From Acidovorax sp. SUPP3334 (lineage in GTDB: Bacteria > Pseudomonadota > Gammaproteobacteria > Burkholderiales > Burkholderiaceae_C): a stretch of 64,000 bases of DNA. This document shows, piece by piece, positions 56,449-64,000 of this stretch. Location of the stretch: positions 1 to 64,000 of the forward strand of contig NZ_BQXQ01000016.1 of NCBI RefSeq assembly GCF_030159055.1, in the 5' to 3' direction. Positions within the stretch are counted from its first letter, which is position 1. Each line of letters starts with the position of its first letter. The position numbers and the translations under genes are program-made. The notes beneath the pieces were generated by a model. It ran no database searches. It was not told where the DNA came from and worked only from the letters and a program-made list of their open reading frames with translations.

Positions 56449-57885
56449 ATGCAGATCCGCCGCGCCACCAAGATCGTCGCCACCCTCGGGCCCGCTTCCA
56501 GCGACCCGCAACTGCTGGAGCAGATGATTCGTGCGGGGGTCAACGTCGTGCGGCTGAACTTCAGCCATGGGAAGGCGCAGGACCACATCGACCGTGCCAT
56601 CGCCGTGCGCGAGGCGGCGCAGCGCGCCGGCCGCGAAGTGGCCATCATGGCCGACCTGCAGGGGCCGAAGATCCGGGTGGGCAAGTTCGCCGATGGCCGC
56701 GTGCAATTGCAGCCGGGTCAGGCTTTCATCCTCGACGCTTCGCGCACCGCGCCGGGCGATGACAACGGCGTGGGCCTCGACTACAAGGAGCTGCCGCGCG
56801 ACGTGAAGGCCGGTGACGTGCTGCTGCTCAACGACGGGCTGATCGTGCTGGTGGTGAACGCCGTGCGCGGCGAAGAAGTGCACACCACCGTCAAGATCGG
56901 CGGCGAGCTGTCCAACAACAAGGGCATCAACAAGCAGGGCGGTGGGCTGACGGCGCCGGCCCTCACCGCCAAGGACATGGAAGACATCCGCACCGCGATG
57001 AGCTTTCAGGCCGACTACGTGGCGGTGAGCTTTCCGAAGAACGCCACCGACATGGAAATGGCGCGCCAGCTGTGCAACGTGGCAGCGGCCGAGTACCGGC
57101 ACAAGCCGGGGCTGATCGCCAAGATCGAGCGCGCCGAGGCCGTGCCCCGGCTGGAGGAAATCCTGCGCGTGTCCGACGGCATCATGGTGGCGCGGGGCGA
57201 TCTGGCCGTGGAGGTGGGCAACGCGGCTGTCCCAGCCCTGCAAAAGAAGATGATCCGCATGGCGCGCGACATGGACAAGGTCGTCATCACCGCCACGCAG
57301 ATGATGGAAAGCATGATCACCAACCCCGTGCCCACGCGTGCCGAGGTGAGCGACGTGGCCAATGCCGTGCTGGACGGCACCGACGCCGTGATGCTGAGCG
57401 CCGAGACCGCTGCGGGCAAATACCCGCTGGAGACGGTGGAGGAAATGGCCAAGATCTGCGCCGCCGCCGAGGCCGCGGAAGACCCCGAGCGCGATTCCGA
57501 CTTCACCGGCCAGACGCTGGGCCGCATCGACCAGTCCATCGCCATGGGCGCGCTTTTCACGGCGCACCACCTGGGGGCCAAGGCCATCGTGGCCATGACG
57601 GAAAGCGGCTCCACCGCGCTGTGGATGAGCCGCCACCGCATCCATATTCCCATCTACGCGCTCACCCCCAAGGTGGCCACGCAGCGCAAGATGGCCATGT
57701 ACCGCAACGTGCGCCCGCTGCTCATGGACACCAGTGCCGACCGCGACACCGCGCTGGAGCAGGCCGAGGGCCATCTCAAGAGCCGCAACATCGTGCAGCA
57801 GGGTGATCTTTACGCCATCACGTGCGGCGAGCCGATGGGCGCACCGGGCGGAACCAATATGCTGAAGATCTGCCGCGCCAGCTGA
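56449..57885 (+). CDS. pyk: Pyruvate kinase
   Basis: 478 residues. N-terminal RRATKIVATLGPASSDPQLL, the nucleotide/substrate region NFSHGKAQDHIDRA, the B domain, catalytic region IAKIERAEAVPRLEEI and the signature IMVARGDLAVEVGNAAVP, then ITATQMMESMITNPVPTRAE with the metal ligands. It converts phosphoenolpyruvate and ADP to pyruvate and ATP. AGAGAGAGCC lies before the ATG. Its last 68 bp overlap the end of a convergent PAP2 gene. Confidence 0.97.
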   Translation: MQIRRATKIVATLGPASSDPQLLEQMIRAGVNVVRLNFSHGKAQDHIDRAIAVREAAQRAGREVAIMADLQGPKIRVGKFADGRVQLQPGQAFILDASRTAPGDDNGVGLDYKELPRDVKAGDVLLLNDGLIVLVVNAVRGEEVHTTVKIGGELSNNKGINKQGGGLTAPALTAKDMEDIRTAMSFQADYVAVSFPKNATDMEMARQLCNVAAAEYRHKPGLIAKIERAEAVPRLEEILRVSDGIMVARGDLAVEVGNAAVPALQKKMIRMARDMDKVVITATQMMESMITNPVPTRAEVSDVANAVLDGTDAVMLSAETAAGKYPLETVEEMAKICAAAEAAEDPERDSDFTGQTLGRIDQSIAMGALFTAHHLGAKAIVAMTESGSTALWMSRHRIHIPIYALTPKVATQRKMAMYRNVRPLLMDTSADRDTALEQAEGHLKSRNIVQQGDLYAITCGEPMGAPGGTNMLKICRAS

Positions 57886-58411
57886 GCAGGTGGCGCAGCA
57901 TGGCCCTGGTGGCCAGGGCGCTCGCGCAGCCGGTCAGGGCCCCCGCCAGCACGTCAGCAGGAAAGTGCACGCCCAGGCAGACCCGGCTCCAGGCCACGGC
58001 CGCCGCCAGTCCGAACGCGACCCACTTCCAGGGCGCGTGGCGTCGATGCAGTCCCAGCGCCAAGCCCTGGGCCAGCGCGAAAGCACCGGTGGCATGCATG
58101 CTGGGAAAGCCCGCGCGAACGCCATGCTCGATCCACTGGATGCCGATGCCCAACTGTGCGGGGCGGGGCATGGGAACCCATGCGCGCATGCCGCGTGCGG
58201 CGCACCAGGCAACCACCAGTGCCGCCAGGCCCAGCATGAGTGCCTGGCGCAGCCGGTGGCTGCCAAAGCCCAGGCCGGCGGCCACCAGCAGGCCCGCCAG
58301 GACGGGCAAGCCTTGCGACAGCCAGCGAGCGGCGGTCACGATGCCCGCCGGGGTCGCTGCCGTGGCGTTCACGGCCGTGAAAAGAGCCAGTTCAATGGAC
58401 AGCATGGGCAT
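57818..58411 (-). CDS. PAP2-family phosphatase/acyltransferase, second of two
   Basis: 197 residues, multi-pass membrane protein. The PAP2 catalytic motifs are present in order: RAWVPMPRP (K/R-x6-R-P variant), FPSMHATGAFALAQG (PS-x-H) and SRVCLGVHFPADVLAGA (S-R-x5-H-x3-D). It removes phosphates from lipids such as undecaprenyl pyrophosphate. It overlaps the preceding PAP2 gene by 20 bp and the convergent pyk by 68 bp. Confidence 0.9.
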   Translation of the reverse strand: MPMLSIELALFTAVNATAATPAGIVTAARWLSQGLPVLAGLLVAAGLGFGSHRLRQALMLGLAALVVAWCAARGMRAWVPMPRPAQLGIGIQWIEHGVRAGFPSMHATGAFALAQGLALGLHRRHAPWKWVAFGLAAAVAWSRVCLGVHFPADVLAGALTGCASALATRAMLRHLLSWRGRSSAYWFRPVRPSARRT

Positions 58412-59162
58412 CGATCTCGTCGGGCAGCTGGCTGTCCAGTTCCGGGAAATGCCGGCGCATCATGTGTCCCCCGAGGTCGCAAAGCCAGCCCGTCATCCAG
58501 CAGAACCAGCCAGTCCACAACGTGTGGCTGGTGAAATGCGCCCCCCGTGCCTGCTGTGCCAGTCCCAGGACCACGCCAGCGGCCAAGGCACCGGCGAGCC
58601 ACCAGAGCGCAAAGCGTGGCGCTTTGTGGCGCAGGGCGAAATACCCACCGAGGAATGCGAAGCCGGCCGAGGCATGCCCTGCGGGAAAGCAGTGGCCGCC
58701 GCCGCCGTCCATTACGCCCAGGGCCCAATGCGAGGCATAGCGCGCCACGCCGCCGAACTCCGCCAGGTCCCAGGGGCAGCTGGTGGTGCTGCTCTGCTTG
58801 AGCAGTGCAATCACTCCCAGCGACAGCAGAGCGCTGATCGCCATCTGCACCCGCTCGCCATGGCCCAGCCGGCGCAGCACGCCCACCGGCCACCACACGC
58901 CGACCGCAAGCACCAGCACCAGCACCCAGCCCAGCCGCCGCGCGCCTTCGTGCAGGACGCGCACGAAAAGCCACTGGTCGCGCAGGGGAAAGCCCTGCGA
59001 CGAGCCGAACAGGCGGGCCAGATCGAGGTCCAGGCCCGAGGTGTCCCAGGCGATGAGTGCGGCCAGGATGGCCAGTGCCCAAGCCAGCGGTTGAAGCGAA
59101 GGGGCGGAAGGGGCGGCAGGGCGCGCGGCGGGCGCGGCGCCGGAGGGGGCGGTGATCGGCAT
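58392..59162 (-). CDS. PAP2-family phosphatase, first of two
   Basis: 256 residues. Membrane helices flank PAP2 motifs: FPAGHASAGFAFLGG (P-x-G-H variant), and QQARGAHFTSHTLWTGWFCW with the late R and H residues. The K-x6-R-P motif seems replaced by KQSSTTSCPWDL, as in LpxE/YeiU-type lipid A phosphatases. It is divergent from a two-component system 123 bp away, which often controls lipid A modification genes; a role in removing or transferring lipid A phosphate is inference. Confidence 0.88.
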   Translation of the reverse strand: MPITAPSGAAPAARPAAPSAPSLQPLAWALAILAALIAWDTSGLDLDLARLFGSSQGFPLRDQWLFVRVLHEGARRLGWVLVLVLAVGVWWPVGVLRRLGHGERVQMAISALLSLGVIALLKQSSTTSCPWDLAEFGGVARYASHWALGVMDGGGGHCFPAGHASAGFAFLGGYFALRHKAPRFALWWLAGALAAGVVLGLAQQARGAHFTSHTLWTGWFCWMTGWLCDLGGHMMRRHFPELDSQLPDEIDAHAVH

Positions 59163-59285
59163 GGGGGCGGACGATAGGCAGCCGCTCTTAACGCCGTCTT
59201 AACGAGGCAGGCGGCGATGGGTGGACGGCCCGCGCGGTGGCCGGAGTTTTGATGGGCCTGCGCATCGCGGTGACAATCGCCCCCT

Positions 59286-59987
59286 ATGCGAATCCTCGTG
59301 GTCGAAGACGATGCGGGCATTGCCGACGGCCTGCGCACCAACCTGCACCAGCGCGGCTATGCGGTGGACGTGTGTTCCAGCGTGGCGACCGCCTGGAGTG
59401 CGCTGCGCATGGAGCGGTTCGACGCCGTGCTGCTGGACCTCGGCCTGCCCGACGGCGACGGCGCCCAACTGCTGCGGCGGCTGCGCCACAGCCCTGCCGG
59501 GACGGCAGGCGCGGCCACGCTGCCCGATCCGGCCATGCCGGTACTGATCCTCACGGCCAGGGACCAGGTGCACCAGCGCATCGCCGGGCTGGACGAGGGC
59601 GCCGACGACTACCTGGCCAAGCCCTTCGATGTGGACGAGCTGGAAGCCCGCCTGCGCGCCCTGCTGCGCCGCGCCGCGGGCCGGGCGTCACCCACCATCC
59701 GCCATGGCGACCTGGAGGTGGACCCCGCCGCGCGCACGGTGCGACAGGCCGGCCAGCAGGTGGACATGTCCCCGCGCGAGTTTTCAGTGCTGCTGGTGCT
59801 GCTCGAATCGCGCGGCCGGGTGCTGTCTCGCCAGCAGATCGAGGAAAGCCTCTACAACTGGGAAAGTGCCGTGGAAAGCAATGCCGTGGAAGTGCACATC
59901 CACCACCTGCGCCGCAAGCTCGGCAGCGCACGCATCCAGACCATGCGCGGCGTGGGCTATTTCATGCCGACGGAGGACGCGGCATGA
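59286..59987 (+). CDS. OmpR-family response regulator (PmrA/QseB-like)
   Basis: 233 residues. Receiver domain with acidic pair VEDDAG, phospho-acceptor Asp51 in VLLDLGLPDGDG and Lys in DDYLAKPFD, then a winged-helix DNA-binding domain (MSPREFSVLLVLLESRGRVL; EVHIHHLRRKLG). An extra loop SPAGTAGAATLPDPA sits before the fourth strand. It overlaps the kinase gene by ATGA. Possible target: the divergent PAP2 genes. Confidence 0.95.
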   Translation: MRILVVEDDAGIADGLRTNLHQRGYAVDVCSSVATAWSALRMERFDAVLLDLGLPDGDGAQLLRRLRHSPAGTAGAATLPDPAMPVLILTARDQVHQRIAGLDEGADDYLAKPFDVDELEARLRALLRRAAGRASPTIRHGDLEVDPAARTVRQAGQQVDMSPREFSVLLVLLESRGRVLSRQQIEESLYNWESAVESNAVEVHIHHLRRKLGSARIQTMRGVGYFMPTEDAA

Positions 59988-61393
59988 ACCCCTCCGAACT
60001 TTCCCCGGCCGCGCCCTCCGTGTCGGCGTCCGCAGCCGCGCCGCCGGCCCGGCGCGGCTCGCTCATGCGGCGCCTGCTGGTGTGGACACTGGGGGCGCTG
60101 ATCCTGGTGTGGGGCACCTTCGTGGGCCTGGGCTACCAGACCGGCGTGCACGAGGCGGACGAACTGACCGACGGGCATCTGGCAAGCGTGGCCGCGCTGC
60201 TGCTCAATCTGCGCGCCTCCGACGGGGTGGAGCCGTCGCTGGCCACGCAGCGCGCGCCCACGCCATGGCTCAAGGCGCACGACTACCAGCAGTCGCTCAG
60301 CGTCGTGCTGTGGGGGGCGGACGGGCAACTGCTGTCGCGCACGGGCAGCGTGCCGCTTCCCGCTTTCAATCAGCCGGACGGCTTCGCCGACCTGCAGCTC
60401 GGCGAGCCGCCCGTGGCCTGGCGCGGCTTTTCGCAATGGGACGCGGCCCATGGCCGAAAGATCATGGTGCTGCTGAATCTGGATGAGCGCGATGACTTGG
60501 CCGACGACATCGCCGGCCAGATCATCGAGCCCGGGCTGTGGCTGCTGCCGGTGGTGGCCCTCGCGCTGGGGCTGGCGGTGCGGCGCGGCCTGCGCCCGCT
60601 GTATTCGCTGTCGGACGCGGTGGCGCGGCTGGACGTGGTGCGCGCCGAGCGGCTGGAGGCCGGCAACGCCCCGCGCGAACTCGATCCGATGGTCGTCTCG
60701 ATCAACACGCTGCTGGACCGCCAGCAGGCGGCGCTGGCGCGTGAGCGCCGGCTGGCCAACGAGGTGGCGCACGAGTTGCGCACGCCGCTGTCGTCCATCG
60801 TGCTGCAGGCGCGGGCGCTGGACGGCGGCCTTTCCGGGCCGGAGCAGGCCCAGGCGCTGGCCCGCATCGGGCAGGACGCACTGCGCGCCGGGCATGTGCT
60901 CAACCAGCTGCTGGCCCTGGCCCGTGCCAGCCGCACCCAGCTGCACGAGGCCGCCTCGCCCGTCGATCTGGCCGAGCTGGCGCGCCGGGTGAGCGCCGAC
61001 TACGCCCAGGCCGCCTGGGCGCGCGAGGGCAGCATCTCGGTCGCTGCGCCTGCCGCCCTGGTCTGGCACGGCAACGCGGTGCTGCTGGAGATTGCGCTGC
61101 GCAATCTGCTCGAAAACGCCCTCAAGCACACGCCGCACGGCACGCGCATCGAGGTGCAACTGGGGCAGTCCGACAGCGGTGCGCCCTGGGTTCAGGTGTG
61201 CGACGACGGCGGCCGCGACCGCGCGCAGGGCGCGGCGCCCGCCCCGGTGGACAGCCTGCACCTGGGACACGAGATCATTGCGCGCGTGGCCGAGGCCCAC
61301 GGGGCCCGCTTCGGCGCGAGCGATGCGCCGCCGCCCTTCACCACCAGCTACCGTCTGGAATTCACGGAGTCCATGGCCGGGCCGCCGGGATAA
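59984..61393 (+). CDS. Sensor histidine kinase with degenerate ATP-binding end
   Basis: 469 residues. One membrane helix near residue 35 ([20 protein letters not shown]), a periplasmic domain, a second helix ([20 protein letters not shown]), then the HisKA domain with [18 protein letters not shown]. The N-box NLLENALKH is present, but the G1 box reads [10 protein letters not shown] instead of D-x-G-x-G, the F-box is absent and G2 is only [20 protein letters not shown], so the ATP lid is shortened. It may be a weak kinase or rely mainly on phosphatase activity. It forms an operon with the response regulator. Confidence 0.9.
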   Translation: MNPSELSPAAPSVSASAAAPPARRGSLMRRLLVWTLGALILVWGTFVGLGYQTGVHEADELTDGHLASVAALLLNLRASDGVEPSLATQRAPTPWLKAHDYQQSLSVVLWGADGQLLSRTGSVPLPAFNQPDGFADLQLGEPPVAWRGFSQWDAAHGRKIMVLLNLDERDDLADDIAGQIIEPGLWLLPVVALALGLAVRRGLRPLYSLSDAVARLDVVRAERLEAGNAPRELDPMVVSINTLLDRQQAALARERRLANEVAHELRTPLSSIVLQARALDGGLSGPEQAQALARIGQDALRAGHVLNQLLALARASRTQLHEAASPVDLAELARRVSADYAQAAWAREGSISVAAPAALVWHGNAVLLEIALRNLLENALKHTPHGTRIEVQLGQSDSGAPWVQVCDDGGRDRAQGAAPAPVDSLHLGHEIIARVAEAHGARFGASDAPPPFTTSYRLEFTESMAGPPG

Positions 61394-61482
61394 AATCGCC
61401 GGTTACGAAGCGGTTACCGCCGCGATCGCCGGCCCCCCGAGGGGGCCTTTGTGCCTTCCCCACCATTGAACGGACCCATCCC

Positions 61483-62547
61483 ATGCCTCTCGTCTCGATG
61501 CGCGAATTGCTCGACCATGCCGCAGAAAACCGCTACGGCATTCCCGCTTTCAACGTGAACAATCTGGAGCAGGTCCAGGCCGTCATGGCCGCCGCCGACG
61601 AGACGGGCGCTCCCGTCATCCTTCAGGCCAGCGCCGGTGCCCGCAAGTACGCTGGCGAGGCTTTCATCAAGCACCTGATCCAGGCCGCCGTCGAAGCCTA
61701 TCCGCACATTCCCCTGGTCATGCACCAGGACCACGGCCAGAACCCCGCCGTGTGCCAGGGCGCGATCGACCTGGGCTTTTCCTCCGTGATGATGGACGGC
61801 TCGCTCGAAGCCGACGGTAAGACCATCGCCAGCTACGAGTACAACGTGGACGTGACGCGCAAGGTCGTGGACATGGCGCACAAGGTCGGCGTCACGGTCG
61901 AGGGCGAACTGGGCTGCCTGGGCTCGCTGGAAACCATGAAGGGCGACAAGGAAGACGGCCACGGCACCGACGCCACCATGACGCGCGAACAACTGCTGAC
62001 CGACCCCGAGCAGGCCGCCGACTTCGTGAAGCGCACCCAGCTCGACGCGCTGGCCATCGCCATCGGCACGAGCCACGGCGCCTACAAGTTCACGCGCAAG
62101 CCCACCGGCGACATCCTGGCCATCGACCGCATCCAGGAAATCCACCGCCGCATCCCCAACACCCACCTCGTGATGCACGGCAGCTCCAGCGTGCCGCAGG
62201 AGTTGCTGGAAATCATTCGCCAGTACGGCGGCAACATGAAGGAAACCTACGGCGTGCCCGTCGAGGAAATCCAGAAGGCCATCCAGATCGGCGTGCGCAA
62301 GATCAACATCGACACCGACATCCGCCTGGCCATGACCGGCGCGGTGCGCAAGTTCCTGGCCGAGAATCCCGAAAAGTTCGACGCCCGCGAATGGCTCAAG
62401 CCCGCGCGCGAGGCCGCCAAGGCCATCTGCAAGCAGCGCTACATCGAGTTCGGCTGCGAAGGCCAGGCGCCCAAGATCAAGGGCCACAGCCTGCAAGTGG
62501 TGGCCGGCCAGTACGCTGCGGGCGCGCTGGCCCAGGTGGTGAACTGA
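61483..62547 (+). CDS. fba: Fructose-bisphosphate aldolase, class II
   Basis: 354 residues. Class II zinc aldolase: [20 protein letters not shown], zinc ligands in [15 protein letters not shown] (His), [10 protein letters not shown] and DLxxHG-type [16 protein letters not shown], and [20 protein letters not shown]. It cleaves fructose-1,6-bisphosphate to triose phosphates and reverses this in gluconeogenesis. ATG at 61483; the in-frame region upstream overlaps the kinase end and is not coding for this protein. The transcript ends at strong hairpins after the stop. Confidence 0.97.
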   Translation: MPLVSMRELLDHAAENRYGIPAFNVNNLEQVQAVMAAADETGAPVILQASAGARKYAGEAFIKHLIQAAVEAYPHIPLVMHQDHGQNPAVCQGAIDLGFSSVMMDGSLEADGKTIASYEYNVDVTRKVVDMAHKVGVTVEGELGCLGSLETMKGDKEDGHGTDATMTREQLLTDPEQAADFVKRTQLDALAIAIGTSHGAYKFTRKPTGDILAIDRIQEIHRRIPNTHLVMHGSSSVPQELLEIIRQYGGNMKETYGVPVEEIQKAIQIGVRKINIDTDIRLAMTGAVRKFLAENPEKFDAREWLKPAREAAKAICKQRYIEFGCEGQAPKIKGHSLQVVAGQYAAGALAQVVN

Positions 62548-62553
62548 CGGACC

Positions 62554-62620
62554 CTGCCGTGCGGGAGCGCTCGTGCTCCCGCACGGCAGGCCCGGCGCAT
62601 TCGCGTGCGCCGGGCCTTTG
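62554..62620 (+). terminator. Tandem hairpins after fba
   Basis: CTGCCGTGCGGGAGC pairs with GCTCCCGCACGGCAG across a six-base loop, and directly after it GGCCCGGCGCA pairs with TGCGCCGGGCC, followed by TTTG. The second hairpin with its short T-run looks like the terminator. Confidence 0.75.
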
Positions 62621-62714
62621 CCATTGGGGCGTGGCGGTGCGCTGAAGCGCATCGGGTAAGCTCGGGCGCAGTGAGCGGAGATCGCCGAGCACAGCCAGCC
62701 GGGAGACAGACAAC

Positions 62715-63830
62715 ATGCAGATAGGTGTACCAGCCGAGTCCATGGTTGGAGAAACCCGGGTCGCCGCGACGCCGGAGACTGTCAAGAAGCTCAAGGCCCA
62801 GGGCCACGCGGTGCGTGTCCAGACGGGCGCCGGCGTGGCCGCCAGCGTGCCCGATGCCGCCTATGCCGCCGTGGGTGCTGAGATCGTGGACGCCGCCTCC
62901 GCCTGGGGCGCCGACCTGGTGCTCAAGGTCCGCTGCCCCACCGAATCCGAAATGCCCCTGCTGCGCCCCGGCGCCACGCTGGTTGGCATGCTCAATCCCT
63001 TCGACGCGGCCGGCCTGCAGCGGCTGGCCCAGGCCGGCACCACCGCCTATGCCCTGGAAGCGGCGCCCCGCACCACGCGCGCCCAGAGCATGGACGTGCT
63101 GTCTTCCCAGGCCAACATCGCCGGCTACAAGGCCGTGATGATCGCGGCCGACAAATACCAGCGCTTCTTTCCCATGCTCATGACCGCCGCCGGCACGGTG
63201 AAGGCCGCGCGCGTGGTGGTGCTGGGCGTCGGCGTCGCGGGCCTGCAAGCCATCGCCACGGCCAAGCGGCTGGGCGCGGTGATCGAAGCCTCCGACGTGC
63301 GGCCCTCGGTCAAGGACCAGGTGGAATCGCTGGGCGCGAAGTTCATCGACGTGCCGTTCGAAACCGACGAAGAGAAAGACGCCGCCCAGGGCTCCGGCGG
63401 CTACGCGCGCCCCATGCCGCCCGGCTGGCTCGAGCGCCAGAGGGGCGAGGTGGCCAAGCGCGTGGCCCAGGCCGATGTCGTCATCACCACCGCGCTCATT
63501 CCCGGCCGGCCCGCGCCCGTGCTCGTCACCGAGGCGATGGTCGAGTCGATGAAGCCGGGCTCGGTGATCGTCGATCTGGCCGCTCCCCAGGGCGGCAATT
63601 GCCCGCTGACCGAAGCCGGCCAGACCGTGGTGCGCCACGGCGTGACCCTGGTCGGTGAAACCAACTTGCCCGCGCTGGTCGCGGCCGATGCCTCCGCGCT
63701 CTATGCGCGCAACGTGCTCGATTTCCTCAAGCTCATCATCAACCCCGAAGGGGCCCTGCACGTGGACCGGCAAGACGACATCGTCGCTGCCTGCCTCGTG
63801 GCCCATGAAGGCGCGGTCACCCGCGCATGA
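62715..63830 (+). CDS. pntA: NAD(P) transhydrogenase subunit alpha, part 1
   Basis: 371 residues, the soluble NAD-binding dI domain only: MQIGVPAESMVGETRVAATP, VVVLGVGVAGLQAIATAKRL (Rossmann G-x-G-x-x-G), EASDVRPSVKDQVESLGAKF and GSVIVDLAAPQGGNCPLTEA. The membrane part is absent, as in genomes with the split PntAA/PntAB/PntB form; those genes do not follow within the window. The enzyme couples proton flow to NADPH formation. Confidence 0.95.
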   Translation: MQIGVPAESMVGETRVAATPETVKKLKAQGHAVRVQTGAGVAASVPDAAYAAVGAEIVDAASAWGADLVLKVRCPTESEMPLLRPGATLVGMLNPFDAAGLQRLAQAGTTAYALEAAPRTTRAQSMDVLSSQANIAGYKAVMIAADKYQRFFPMLMTAAGTVKAARVVVLGVGVAGLQAIATAKRLGAVIEASDVRPSVKDQVESLGAKFIDVPFETDEEKDAAQGSGGYARPMPPGWLERQRGEVAKRVAQADVVITTALIPGRPAPVLVTEAMVESMKPGSVIVDLAAPQGGNCPLTEAGQTVVRHGVTLVGETNLPALVAADASALYARNVLDFLKLIINPEGALHVDRQDDIVAACLVAHEGAVTRA

Positions 63831-63846
63831 CAAGACAAGTATTCCT

Positions 63847-64000
63847 GTGAAGACCCGGCTTATCCCCCAGCTCCCCCTGTCCCGTCTGTCCCGCCGCCTC
63901 GGCGGCCCGCTGCTCGCCATCGCGGCCCTCTGCGGCCTCGCCGCCTGCGCGCCGGTGCAGCCCGCGCTGCCCCACGTCGGCCGCGCCCAGCTCGACCTGC
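63847..64000 (+). CDS. Putative lipoprotein, partial
   Basis: Begins with GTG at 63847, 17 bp after the pntA stop, and runs off the right edge. The first residues show a basic start and a lipoprotein signal: LGGPLLAIAALCGLAACAPV with lipobox LAAC. Only 51 codons are visible, so the function cannot be judged. It is probably cotranscribed with pntA. Confidence 0.65.
   Translation, partial: MKTRLIPQLPLSRLSRRLGGPLLAIAALCGLAACAPVQPALPHVGRAQLDL

Overview
The window looks like a chromosomal segment of a GC-rich betaproteobacterium of the family Comamonadaceae, most likely a plant-associated Acidovorax/Paracidovorax. The pointers are a type II-C CRISPR-Cas locus of the Acidovorax kind, an S-adenosylhomocysteine (SAH) riboswitch before a two-part-type metH, monomeric isocitrate dehydrogenase, an hrpII/PIP box (TTCG-N16-TTCG) ahead of a putative type III effector operon, and several copies of a short palindromic repeat family. 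No rRNA or tRNA gene was seen. Species assignment is inference.

Layout. 1-6320: CRISPR array (10 identical repeats, running off the left edge), cas2, cas1 and cas9 (minus strand), a tracrRNA gene diverging from cas9, a NYN-domain gene, and a second partial tracrRNA copy. That second copy has its own TATAAT promoter and a layout resembling a natural single-guide RNA. 6321-13664: metH with SAH riboswitch, a lipoprotein, an EamA transporter and icd. 13800-19750: transposase, luxR and mscS remnants among two lysR genes, a DODA-type dioxygenase, a secreted protein and a PACE efflux pump. 19900-25700: small metabolic and unknown genes (SDR, VOC, GyrI-like, pirin, SlyD-like), a (GATT)n tract and several dispersed repeats. 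25775-31235: archaic (Csu-type) chaperone-usher pilus operon. 31494-36357: class I amidotransferase, HPF-like protein, an SOS-box-controlled radical-SAM/TIGR03915-type DNA repair pair, and a TetR regulator.

36471-42786 is an accessory island: two defective inverted copies of one insertion sequence bracket a pair of dynamin-like GTPases, with truncated ankyrin and DUF924 genes at the right IS copy. 42951-53205 is mostly housekeeping: OmpA-like and DUF4398 lipoproteins, gapA, two unknown genes wedged between gapA and tkt, tkt, speD/H, a MurU-type nucleotidyltransferase and pepP. 53357-56248: hrpII box, two type III chaperone-like proteins and a 590-residue candidate effector. 56449-64000: pyk, two PAP2 phosphatases, a two-component system, fba, pntA and the start of a lipoprotein.

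How it works together: glycolysis and pentose-phosphate genes (gapA, tkt, pyk, fba) are scattered as in related genomes, with accessory modules for defence (CRISPR-Cas9, dynamins), DNA repair, adhesion and plant interaction inserted between them. The most unusual feature is the RNA gene at about 6199-6315: promoter, roughly 21-nt guide-like 5' end, a repeat-like GTTCCGG, a short hairpin, then a tail identical over 56 bp to the tracrRNA. All statements come from reading the sequence; no database search or folding program was run.
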